DNA of 64,000 nucleotides, taken from positions 570,140,140 through 570,204,139 of the forward strand of contig CM040121.1 in the NCBI GenBank assembly GCA_022559845.1, written 5' to 3'. Source of the DNA: Amorphophallus konjac (Eukaryota > Streptophyta > Magnoliopsida > Alismatales > Araceae). The stretch's first letter is position 1; every line of letters starts with the position of its first letter. Below the pieces are notes generated by a model. That model saw nothing but the letters and a program-made list of their open reading frames with translations, made no database searches and was not told the origin of the DNA. This document shows positions 22,601-34,200 of the stretch, piece after piece. The translations under genes and the position numbers were made by a program.

Positions 22601-22788
22601 GAGTGCTCTATCTTACCAGCGAGGGCCTCGTCCTTGCGGTCCTGTGGCGTGACGAGGTCTCTGGGGAAGTGGCAGGTGGAGGCGTCATCGCCGAAGCCCG
22701 CAGTGCCGCTGCTGCCCGCGCCGCCGCCGCCACCGCCCTGCGCGCCGACGCTCGTGGCGGAGGCCGAGGATCTCGCCGGCGAGCTCAT
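19639..22788 (-). CDS. SAMBA: SAMBA-like plant-specific APC/C regulator
   Basis: Three coding exons, 22617-22788, 22357-22467 and 19639-19670, join in phase with GT-AG introns to give 104 residues. The N-terminus is Ser/Gly-rich (a GGGGGG run). The conserved part reads RKDEALAVLKAELMAALDKE, then VKSLDRDSWMFAGPRSQIHL and ISRPGG, ending FQRKQTKE. This agrees with my memory of plant SAMBA proteins of about 100 residues, which bind the APC/C and limit degradation of A-type cyclins during early growth. Intron 2 (19671-22356) contains an antisense RTE fragment. The third exon codes for only nine full residues and rests on the acceptor at 19671-19672 and the ISRPGG match, so it is the least certain part. 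Family assignment is from memory, not a search. Confidence 0.72.
20060..20147. repeat. 41-bp hairpin at the RTE 5' junction
   Basis: The left arm 20060-20100 (starting TTTGGGTCAACTTATTTCC) and right arm 20107-20147 are inverted copies with one mismatch, separated by AATGTG. The left arm is the host flank including the target site; the right arm is an inverted copy of it at the very start of the inserted DNA. Confidence 0.92.
20103..21482 (+). mobile_element. 5'-truncated RTE-class LINE in SAMBA intron 2
   Basis: The RTE tail reads CCCCAATTAATTGGGATAAG then (GAT)n, the characteristic 3' end of plant RTE elements. Imperfect 17-bp target copies flank it: ATATCTTTTCACGTTAA at 20086-20102 and ATACCTTTTTACGTTAA at 21483-21499, with two differences. 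Only the second half of the reverse transcriptase and the C-terminus remain. It is antisense to the host gene. Confidence 0.88.
20160..21332 (+). pseudogene. RTE reverse transcriptase remnant
   Basis: The frame enters at PFYKNKGDIQSCNNYREIKL, upstream of the first Met at 20220, so the start is truncated. It contains LDLEKAYDRVPRELIWW (RT motif A). The catalytic box reads FADN (20670-20681) instead of FADD. Motif SIGLHQDSVLSP has HQDS where HQGS is usual. A TAA at 20898-20900 interrupts LGSII/ENGE; the frame then continues to TECWALRK and RWFGHVFRRP, hallmarks of the RTE C-terminus. A dead enzyme. Confidence 0.92.
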
Positions 22789-23037
22789 CTGACGCAGAGG
22801 TGCTCCACTCCCCGGGTCAGCCCCCCTGGTATTCTGGTCGACCAAGATGAGCGACCGACAACGAGGGACGAAAATGGCTACTCATAATCTGTTTATCCAA
22901 CTCACTAAAATTATTAGTAATTCTGGTAACAAATATATATTTCGAATCTAGATGCATAGCATTGTTTGCGAGAACGTATCAGATCACGGAGACTCTAGTA
23001 TGTGACACGACAACGAGTTAGTTCTTGCCATTTTATA

Positions 23038-23070
<33 letters not shown>

Positions 23071-25258
23071 TGGACAAGTCTGCCCGAGTCCATCCAATTC
23101 TGGTTGAGTAGAACCAACCCGTACAACTCACTGGCATGGGCATCGGCCTCCTAAGATGGAGGTCTTAAGTTAGGGTTTGACCTATAATTCTATAAGATTG
23201 CACGTTCAGGTGTTTTTATTAGGCTGCATTTCGGCGCGACTTTTGAGAATAAATCGTACGATATTTTTTAATTTTTTCTCAAATAGATAAAATAATTTTT
23301 AACTTTTGTAAAAAAAAATTTAAAGAGGAAAAAGAATTAGAGCCGAGTTCTCTTATAATCTCTCGAAACATCTTCGTTGATTACAAGAATTTTAAATAAT
23401 TAAGAATCATCGACATACTGTATATTAATACGATAGATAAATTTTAATAAAATATGTTAAACTCGTCTCATTTTCAAACGCAATCTTAACATAGTGCTCC
23501 CCATATTGGTACACCTTGAATAGTCATTCAAAAAGATAAAATTATCGGTATTAAATAATTTTGTGAGATCTCTCCTCGTTGCAGATGACTTATAGATGAA
23601 CTCTAGGTGTGCCCGAGTGATTCACTCAACTCCTCGTGGGGAGGTCGTGAGCTTAATCCCCCTCCCTAACGTGTCAAGTCGGATCCCCCTTATTCTCGAA
23701 CATCCTCTGTGCCATTATTTGCATTCTCTACAAAAAAAAATTGTGTGCATTATCTGCGCCTCTCATGGGTGTTGGATATTGATCCCCTGTCTTTAGTCTC
23801 TCCCGTCCCCATTCTCCAGGTGCCCAACCACTGAGTTATTCAAAAATGAAAAAAAAAAGGATGACTTACGGATACTTGGTAGATACGCTATTTAAACAAG
23901 AAAAACATATGTTTAACATAATTTAAATTCAATAATAAAACACATTGTTTTAATGTATAATAAATGAATTTATTATGACAACTTAGAGGTATGTGCGTAA
24001 GTGAAAATAGATTTCTATGGCTTATTAGATGGCTCTCCTTTAGATTTGTTTTCACAATTGTAGAAATTTTCTAAAATTTGCCATGTTGGCATAGTTTGTA
24101 CAAGTTTCCGATTTGATTTGCAAACACTTTCGACTTACCTTGGTTCAAAATTCAAAATTCCCCCCCCAGATTCCAATAAAATCTAACATTGACAAACAAA
24201 CAGATCGTGCTTACCGCAGCACCACTAACTGGGATCGCCAACGCCAATCATAATATTAGTGATCGCTAATCCTAAATTAATATTACCAATGTCGGTTTCA
24301 TAAAAAGTCAGTTCTGTCGACATCACTGCCCACCATAAGATAGCTAATAAGTCTACCCAGACAGTTTCCTTTTATTTTCAAAGGCGCATTATTTCAGAAA
24401 TATTTCATCACCATTAAATCCCTGTAGTATGGACTGGTCCTTGTGCCGCCCTTGAGGATCGCAAACGTATAATTAGCATCGCATCAATCCCATGCCATAG
24501 AAACAGCATCTCTTTGTTTTTTTTTTTTGCTCAATAGCACAGTGGCCAAGGAATGGGGGAAATCGGAGAGGGGGCAAGCAGGCTGGGGGGGGGGGGGAGG
24601 GGTTGAAACAGGAGGGACATGCCCAAAATAACATCCCAACACCTAGGGGAGACACCTACACACACCCACGTGGCGCGGATTTTTTTTTTTTTTTTTTTTG
24701 GGGGGGGGGGCGTCCCTTCCGGAAAATCTCCCGCACCCTCTTCCCCCCCCCCCCAAAGCCCCCGGCAAGCAGCAGGTTCAACAGCATTTCATGTATGGAC
24801 AATATCACCCTTTATAACCTTCGGTCATCTTGGGCTTTGTGTATTAAGCTATAACAGCATTAGCGGATAAGATTAGAGACCTTCCATTGCCTGTGCCCTT
24901 TGTTTCGATGTTAGTTCCACAGGCTTGTGTATTAAGCTATAGCAACTTCTAAAGACTACTAAGCATAAGCTTGGGAAGGTATAATACATTTGTTGGTGTC
25001 ATATAGACCAACTTCATATACACCGGGTGTTTTATATACAAGGGAACTGGCGCATATAAAATGATACAAAGATGATAGATAATTTGCGACAACACTTTTA
25101 AGTAATTCCGCGCTTATTACTCTCAAAAGTGTTGACCCACGAGGCACATGCAAGATCCGAATACCCTTTGTCCTAGGTTTACCGGTCTCGATCCTGAACG
25201 TCGGCCGAAGCAGCAGTTAAAAGTACTTCCCAAACTACTCCTTATCAGAATGGTCATG
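22789..25258. other. Intergenic region between SAMBA-like gene and LON2 3' end
   Basis: The bases just right of 22788 are the upstream side of the SAMBA-like gene. There is a (TA)n run at about 23037-23062, a possible small MITE (23222-23485), and low-complexity G, T and C runs at 24580-24760. A direct repeat of TTGTGTATTAAGCTATA occurs near 24837 and 24924, in what may be the LON2 3' UTR. I see no gene. Confidence 0.55.
23222..23485. mobile_element. Possible Tourist-like MITE (264 bp)
   Basis: The end GGCTGCATTTCGG and the inverse of AAACGCAATC resemble each other imperfectly, and TTA flanks both (23219-23221 and 23486-23488). No coding sequence. Confidence 0.4.
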
Positions 25259-28200
25259 CTACAATTTTGCTTGCTGTCTCCACGGGCATCCACCGTCAAA
25301 AGCCTGTTCCAGTACATCCTCGATTCGCTTGGCGAGCAATATCTGTGTTTAAGTTCAAGGAGATGACGAGTTGAACCTGTTAATGTCTCACAAGTCGGAC
25401 CAAGAAGAAAGAAATCTATAAATCCTAAAACAGATGATTAGCACCTGATTGTAATTCCTATCATTTTTTTCCGTGGAAAGAGAGATTGAAATAAATACCA
25501 TTGCACTGGTGAATAGGAAAAGAGTGCATTCTCATGTGATGATCTAACTGTCAAGAAAAGTACAAGTACCTCCATGCCAGCAAGAATGGATGATGGAACT
25601 TCCACAAGGTCTTTAAGATTCCTCTCTGGAAGAATAACTCTCTTTATCCCATAGCGATGAGCAGCCAATACCTGCAGATTTCAGGAATAGCAGTGGGTGA
25701 AATGATCCTGGCCACGCCATCTATTCCTATCTGGAATGATGAACGGAGGAAAAGGCAAATAAAATCACGGCTACTCAAACAACTAACTCGTTAATTGAAA
25801 GCTATGTGCATTTGTCAACCATGTTCTCTCAAAGACCTACAAAAATTAACAGGATCTTCAAAGGAGTGGGAAAAAAGGAATGAAAAGTACAGGAATGAGA
25901 AGTACATGTTGCCTTGTTAATTGTTTACCACTAGGCCCAACTGTTTGAACTCAAAAACAGCCAAATGACAATCCGACTGTAGTCCTTCATTACACTATAA
26001 AAAAATGCCCTTTAAGATGATGAACTAAGATGAGGCCAGAAGATGTCGCCGTATGACCAAGATTCATCCAATCAAGGAGAAGGGAGCTCAAGTATCTCAG
26101 ATGAAACTGTCCTTGGTGTTTTTTCAGGTTGGGTTTTTCATTTTAGAAAGATAAGGAGACATCTTTATCTAGCGGGGCTGGGAAGTTGGTAAGTTGGGGT
26201 AGTTTGTGTTCACTTGATGCCAGTATTCATTCCCACATAGAAGATTATAGGGTTTGACCTTCTTTGTGGTCGACGAGTGCCTCATTTCATTCTCAAACAG
26301 TTAAATCATCTCTACTATCGTTAATTAAATCAGTGGTACGGATCCCTTCTTAAAATGGTAGATTTCTAACATCGTCATCTTCAGGAGAAAAACCCAAATT
26401 CCTGATTGCAATATGTTCTGATTTCAATTTATAAAATAGAAAAATGTTAACTGGTAATGAAAATGAAGATTGGAAAAGCATCTCCCTGAACCACACCTTG
26501 TCCTTGATTCCACCAACAGGTAATATGAGGCCCCTCAAAGTCATTTCTCCGGTCATTGCAGTATCTGCTCGAACTTTCTTCTGACTGAACAGTGAAACTA
26601 ACGAAGTTACCAAGGTAACTCCGGCTGAAGGTCCATCCTTGGGTACAGCACCCGCAGGAAAGTGTATGTGAATATCCCGGCCGTCCAATAAATTGTTTCC
26701 CCCAGCAGCTGATAACTTGAGGTCAACCGCTCGTGCTCTCACCTAAGAAATCAGAAAACATTGAGAAGCTAACAAGATAACTGATCTGCTTGTCCAAGAA
26801 TTCCAATAAAAGAATGATATGTAGATGTTTGGACTACAAAAGGTGTGTCCTATTGGAAAATGCTTGCAAATACATGTATAGTCATTCATTTCCTTTCTTA
26901 TTCTACTGACTTCTGTTACAGCCATTTTTGACATACCATATGCACATATGTAAGTTCATAGATGAACATTTGGGGTAAGTAAACACTATGCCTTATTTCC
27001 CCTTCTGTCAAGGTATTCTCTGAACAGACCACTGACAAGAACTGATGAGACATTAAGGTTTTCTGTAGTCATGACAAGGGTGTCTCAACACAATACTTCG
27101 AGAAAATAACAAGCAGACAAATCTTGGACTAATATCTTTCGAAGCATTGATCTTCTGTGCTAGAAGAGAGTTTATATCTTTGGGCCTCTGCTCGTGCATT
27201 TCTTAAAATGGCAGGATGTGACTAATTAAATCAAATGACTTTTCCAATTATAAGTTCAAGAACAAATGATTTCTGGGTCCCTTGATTCCTAAACCTCTTG
27301 TGATTGGTCATTCATTTCTTTTAATGCACAAGCTAGCTCTCTCTCATGGTCCTTCAGGCTTGAAAAGTAGAAATTTATTCGATATTAGTCTACCGATCAT
27401 CATCTGTATGACTCTCCAATGTAACATAGTTATCGTCTGTAGTATTTTTCACTTAATCATAAACTTTTCTTACTTTCCCAACTGGTTTTACATTTAGTGG
27501 CTGAAATTAGTGAATTCCAAACCCACACAAGCCTCATCAGGCCATGCTGAACCAGTATCAAGATTGATAGAATCAGAAATCTACAATAGGAATGATACAA
27601 TTTCTGCAGTGCAGCTACTTATAAGGGAAAAAACAAAATATTAAGTAGATGTACATTTTTGAACATGAAACACAAAAGAAAGAAAAATATCATAGCACAG
27701 CCAAGGATTTGTGCATCACATAAAAGCAGGTAAATAAATGTACCCAAGTCAGAGCAATCTGTGCTGACTCCTTTATGACATCACCAAGTTGTCCAGTAAG
27801 ATGCAAATCACCCTTCCCTGCCATGATAGTGGCCTCAACATACTGAACTTCTCCACCAAAGGATGTCCATACAAGCCCAATTGACACTCCTGGGGTTGCT
27901 ACACGTTCTGCAGTTTCTCTGTCATCAAATCTAGGAGGCTGTATTTTGAAGATGCATAATATTAATCTTTGTTTCTAGCTTAAACAAGAGTAGAAAAATG
28001 AAAAAGAACAGAGACAAATGCAAAAGGGAGAGAAGATTACCCCAAGTACTTTTTCCAGCAATTCTTCGTCTACAACCATTGTTGAGGCGGTCCTCAGAGT
28101 GTTTGATATCTCATGACTATTTACACCCATTGGGATATCCTCCATTTCTACTTCAGCACCTTCAGCAAGGCGTGTATCAAGCAGAGAAGATGTTACCGGC

Positions 28201-31200
28201 TGAACATCCTTGCTTAGTGGCAGTGCACATTTTTGCTCGGCAACTCGGACAGCAGCAGCACGAGCTAGCGCTGCCAGATTTCTCTCAAGATTTCTCACCC
28301 CTGCTTCTCTAGTGTACCGCTGGATTACAAGTTTAACCATTGCCTACAGAAATCACAGACATTATTAAGAGAAAATAAAAAATGTAATGGAAATTAATGA
28401 TAAATGTGCTTTAAAGTAGGTCCATCCTAATGATAGTTTTAATTTTGATAAAATATTCTAAAATTTCACAATTCAATATGCTGATTTCAACATCCTGTAC
28501 AAATATAAGGGCATATTAGTTTAAATGTGCAAGGTCTATCATGACATGACACTATAAGTTCTTATAGAAATTGACACATGATTAATCATGATTAACACTT
28601 CAAATACATGGAGAAGTCTTTATTTCTTTTCCTTTCCAACTGATGACGGGGGCCAAATGGCAGGTCCATCTGACAAGCATTTAAACCTTCATACACACGC
28701 ACACATGTATACTGCATATGGAAGAGCTACAAACTAAAGCAACAAAACTTGTACTGAAAACTCATGGATAGAATGAGCCTTCCAAGATGAACAATGGATA
28801 TACATTTTTATGCACATTTTTTCCATTTCGAGAAAAGCTCATGTGATGCAGGATAGAGGACAACATCTCAGGATATGGAACTGATGTTTACATTTCAGAT
28901 ACGGATCAGATTTAAAGCTAGGGGGTCTGGAGCACATGAGCCAACATTTTCTGAAGGTGAAGTAAACATGTTTTTTTTGAAGGTGACATGAAGTAACATT
29001 GTGTTGAAAATTAAAAGAAAGGTACAAAAGTCAGAGCACAACAGCCAAAAAGGCTACACACTGAACGAGAACACAGAAAAGACTCAAAAAGAGTTAAGAA
29101 AAGCAAAAAAAAAAATCACACCATTCTATCGAGAAGAAAGAACAAGGATCACAGGATATGAAAAGTAATCAATGATGTCCTCCTGTCAGCCGTCAGATTT
29201 CATTAAAAGAATTCTGCAGCAGTAGGGTAGGAGGAAGCACCATTTGGCTAATGAAATGATTGTGGATGGACAACTGGCTTCATCAAAAATCAGATCACAA
29301 TTCTCCAGAGTTACAGAACAGGTCTTCCATGTACATGAAATGCTTGAACTGAATAATCCATCAGCCTCCTTGCCATGGGCCACTACATCCACTTCGGAGT
29401 GTATAAAGCTCTGTTGTATAGTTAATACTCTCAAGGGTATAGATACAATAATCTACATACATGTATAGAAGTACACTTTTACCTTTTAAAAATATTATGT
29501 GGTACTAATCACTTTCCAAAGAAAGGATTGAAGAAATAATCTGTTGTTCATTGAATAGATCCACTGTTTTCTGACGAGTTATTTAAGAAAGAAGGAAGCC
29601 CACAAGAAATGAATGCCCAGTAGGAATGAAATTTGACCAGATTAACCAAAATCCGAACCAGAATATGTGCTGTCATTCAAATCTAATACCTGCTAGATTC
29701 GATCAAAGTTTCTTACATCTGAAACCAGAAAACTCTTTCCCTGAATGGAGCCATCAGATATGTCTGATCTGGCCTTTGACAACTGGAGAACTCTTCTTCG
29801 AAGTCCTATCCACTTCGCTGTCTGAACTGCCCCTGCAATCCTGATAGGCCTTAACAGATGTGTTATTACCCTTTTGTATCAATCTTCATTTGTTCCTGGG
29901 TATGGTTGCAATAGGTCAATTCTGTTACACAACATCCCCACCTTATCAGGGAAGAAGATGGAACCGCCTAATCTGAACTCTTCCAAGAGGTTCCAGGTGA
30001 TCAACGAGATCAAGTCCACAGTGCATCCATTGCATGGCAGAATCATCTCCTGTGTGGCTGCACCTGTCTTTGGCTGTTACAGCCCACAACTAGAGGTGTC
30101 AATGGATCCTCAGGATCCGAAATCCACCCCGAATCCAGAATCAATTTTGGGATCGGATCTTAATCGGATTCAAGCCAATGATCCGAGATAACAATTTCGG
30201 ATCAATCCAAAATCCACTTTTCGGATCTGGTCCTTGGATAGGATTTCGGATCCGCCACAACCCAGGAGACCTCTGCTGCCGCATGGTGGGAAGTACCTCC
30301 ATGCACTGCTGCCGCCGCCGCCGCCGTGAGAACCCTGCTACCATCGCCGCCGCCGTTTGGGACTCTTGCTGTCGCCGTGAGCGCACTGCTATCATTGCCG
30401 CCGCCGCAGTGGGACTCTTGCTGCCACAGCTCCCCTCCTTTCTGCCCCCCCCCCCCCACCACCACCCGCTGCTGTGCTCCCCTCCTCTACAGTTCCCCCC
30501 CACCACCACCACCCGCGCGGCCATCCCCCCCTCTTCGTGACACCCACCTTGTTGCCGTGGCCGCCGTCCTCCTCCGCTCTCCATCCCCTCCTCCCCTTCC
30601 CTGCAGCCCCCACCCCTCCCAAGCTGCCAGCACCTCCCCTCCTCTACAGCTCCCCCCCCCCCTTTCCACCACCCGCCACCGAGGCCACTGCCCCCTCCCC
30701 CCCTGTGCCCCCCAAGACGGCAGCTCCCGTCCTCCCCCCCCCCTCCCCCTCCCCCTCCTCCAGCAGTAGACAAACAGGGTTGGGGGTCTAGGGTTGGGGA
30801 CTATTTAGGGATTCCGGATCTAACCCGGATCCAAATATGAAGTCTCATGGGTATTTCAGATCGGGTCGGATTCGGATCTGGATTCTGATCATCTAAAATC
30901 CGACCCGGATCTGACCCGTTGACACCCCTACCCACAACTCTGCTGATCCGGTAACTTGAACAGCATGATCTTACATGCATTCCCCGGAGCGCATCACCAC
31001 TTCATCAGTTATTTTACCCATGCTTGCATCATGAATAGACTAACAAGACATTACTTCTGTGGGGACTGGGGACTTGGGGTGTACGAGGATAGAGCTTCAG
31101 AATTTAAGACTAGATTTTGACAGGGGTTTGGATTCATTTCACATCATTGGATGAAGTCCAATCAATAACCCCATAAAGAATTATTATAAAGGATTATAGA

Positions 31201-34200
31201 TCTTAAATGATCTTTCTTTGCTTGCTGTTGGCTACCCTTTTCTGTGCTCTGTGTTTGCTAGATGTTGTTTCTTCAGATCTGATGGCCAAGAGCGTGGGAT
31301 CTGGCATTGTAACACATTTGGTCTCCCTTTGAACAATGCTTCTCAAAAAATTCTATAATAAAAGGTGAAAAGGTTGGAGCATGTTTATTCTCTGTTTAGT
31401 GGGGAGAACATATTAGATGATGTAAGTTGACTTCATGTTTATCAAGGAAGCTTTTGGGTGAACATTGGGTCTGGGTTCTGGACTAGATCCCAAATCTGAA
31501 AAATCATGATCCAAACCATAACTATTGTTTCTGCATCCCTAGTGCCGACTGAAGTCTTGTGTGTATTTCAGTAATGCTGAAACAGCAGCCATCTTTGAGG
31601 TGGTAAAAATGTCTAAAAATTCAGGCCATTTGATAAATTTCTCTGATGATGAGAGCTTTGGACACAAAAAAGTACACGACTGCATCTTCAGTGCTAAGCT
31701 CATTAAGCAAGTTTACTGCTCATGGCATGATCATCACTGCAATGAGATTTTAACATTATCAAAAGGCACTCTGTCCCTCGCCAGTGGCGGAGTGGACACC
31801 CTCCACCTTTGCAAGGGGGAGGTCCTGGGTTCAATACCCGGTTCCCCCTCCCCGTTTAAAATAAAAAAAACAAAATTACCTACCAAATATAAAAGTGGTC
31901 CAACTCAAAAGTCATAAATCTGCCATCAATATAAACTAATACATAACAGGAACCGTTTTTAAAAAAGAAAATACTCCAAGAAAGATGCAGATTCTCTAGG
32001 CATGTTCCTAGACAATGTAGCTAACTGGCAATGCAAGATGAAATTCGTACCTCTGGTATCTGCAGGAAATCAGAACTTAATCCATGTTGGTCAAGAACTC
32101 GAGGTATAAGATGTCTCATAGCAATCTTTAACTTCTCTTCAGGTGTGTAACCAGGCAGCTCAATGACTTCCATACGATCCAAAAGTGGAGGAGGAATGGG
32201 TTGGGCTCTATTAGCAGTTGCAACAAATATTACCTTTGAGAGATCAAACGGGACATTCAAATAGCTAGTATTTTCAATTAAGGAATCCATAATCTACTGC
32301 AAGTCTATCAACAACTCATCATTAGCTTGTCATTAAATCTTCAAGAATTCCCATATTGCTATGGCAACAAACAAGCAGAAATGCTGGATTTTATAATAAG
32401 ATGTTGATTCACATTGAATGTAATTCCTGACGAGCAGAATGCAATGGTGAAAGGAGATTCTTATGGGCAAGAAAGAATTCTATCCTTCAAATATACTTGA
32501 TACTTTCCTAATGGAAAATTTCAGACTTATCCTAAACGAAAAATGAATATCCAATTTAAAACTATAAACAGAAATCACAAAAGAAAAAGAAACATGTGTC
32601 AAGAACATTATAAAGCATTTTCACACACAAAACTTGTAAATGCAAAGCATGAAAAGCAGTTCAGAAACAAAAAATAGTCGTCAACCATAACTCATAGGAT
32701 ACTGATCATTGAATGCTTTGTTCTGCTCTGGATCAAGAACTTCCAGTAGGGCTGATGCCGGATCCCCACGAACGTCCGAACCCGTCTTATCAATTTCATC
32801 CAGCAGCATAACAGGGTTGCAAACACCTACCCTCTACAAGCAAAATTTGGATGTCCTAAGTAATACATCTATTAAAGCAAGAAAAAGAACTGTACTTTGC
32901 AAAAGAAATAAAAAAAATCACTAGAAAAAACAAGTTCTGAATTCTGATAATGCCCAAAGAAGCTCGCACAGTAGAATTTTGTGAACTGGAAATCTTCCTG
33001 AAGGACGTATGTTGAAATGAATAAAGGATGAACAAAAAAAATGGATTTCCTGGAACACATGGAAATGTTTAGGATCAAATGATGCCAATAGGACAAAACA
33101 CTCGAGAACGAAATTCAGGTCCATTGCACATCAGACTTAATAAGCAACACATGACATGGGATGAAATTAGAGAAAGGAGTATAAAAGGCAAACACATGAC
33201 CACAGAGAAGCCCAAATCCACCTGAAAGATAGAGTCCAAAGAAAAGCTTTCATCTTGACGCTCTAACCAAAAACATCTGAGGCAGGGTTGGCCGACTCGG
33301 CAGGTCGGACTGACCCGGACTCAGATTGGTATGGTACGAGTCGGCCCGACTCGGGCCGGGTTGCTTTACTTCTTCTTCATCCACTTAAACCTCGTACCGA
33401 CTCAGTTGACTCGGACCGACCCGTGATCTCCATGGTACAGTACAGTACGAGTTGGCCGACTGGCATTGATATGGTACGAGTCGGCCAACCCTGATCTGAG
33501 GAGACTTTGCAATATTATCAATACAGATATAGATCAAATGTGCCAAAACAGATTAATAAAGAAGTGGTGCTAGGAATCAAAATCCCTTTCATCAGCAATA
33601 CATGCCTAAACTACATACATCTCAGTTCAAATTCTGCAAAGAGGATAACTGAAATCAGAAAATTGGAGTACAAAAGTTTCTGCTAAAGAATGAACGACTT
33701 GACTTTGAACTGTAAAATAGTTTATCCAAGCAAAAGACCTTCCCTGAAAGTGTCCAACAAAGGATAATGTCTACAAATTAAACAATGACAAAAAGATAGC
33801 TGAATAACGATTTGCCATCTGAGAGATTAAGACTAGACAAACCTTTAAGCCTTCAATAAGTCGGCCTGGCATGCTGCCAATATATGTTCTTCGATGACCT
33901 CTGATATCAGCCTCATCCTTGACCCCACCAAGAGATATCCGTATAAATTTTCTGTTTAAAGCAGCAGCAATAGATGATGCCAATGAAGTCTTTCCCACAC
34001 CTGGTGGACCAACAAAGCATAACACTGGGCCTCTGACATCTGGCTTAAGCTGCAGTTCAGTTGTTTTTGGTTAGCTACAGTTGTTCTTCTGCCAACAAGT
34101 AATTATGTATGAAATTGTATGGTTAGGAGAAAACCTTCCGGACAGCTAGATATTCAATGATCCGTTGTTTAACTTTGACCAGACCATAGTGATCACTGTC

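Noticed and set aside
30141..30791. Glycine- and proline-rich open frames
   Set aside because: Same reason: GC-skewed core of hAT-type MITE 2.
31768..31880. A tRNA gene
   Set aside because: A and B boxes are present but no acceptor stem or cloverleaf could be made; treated as SINE-like.
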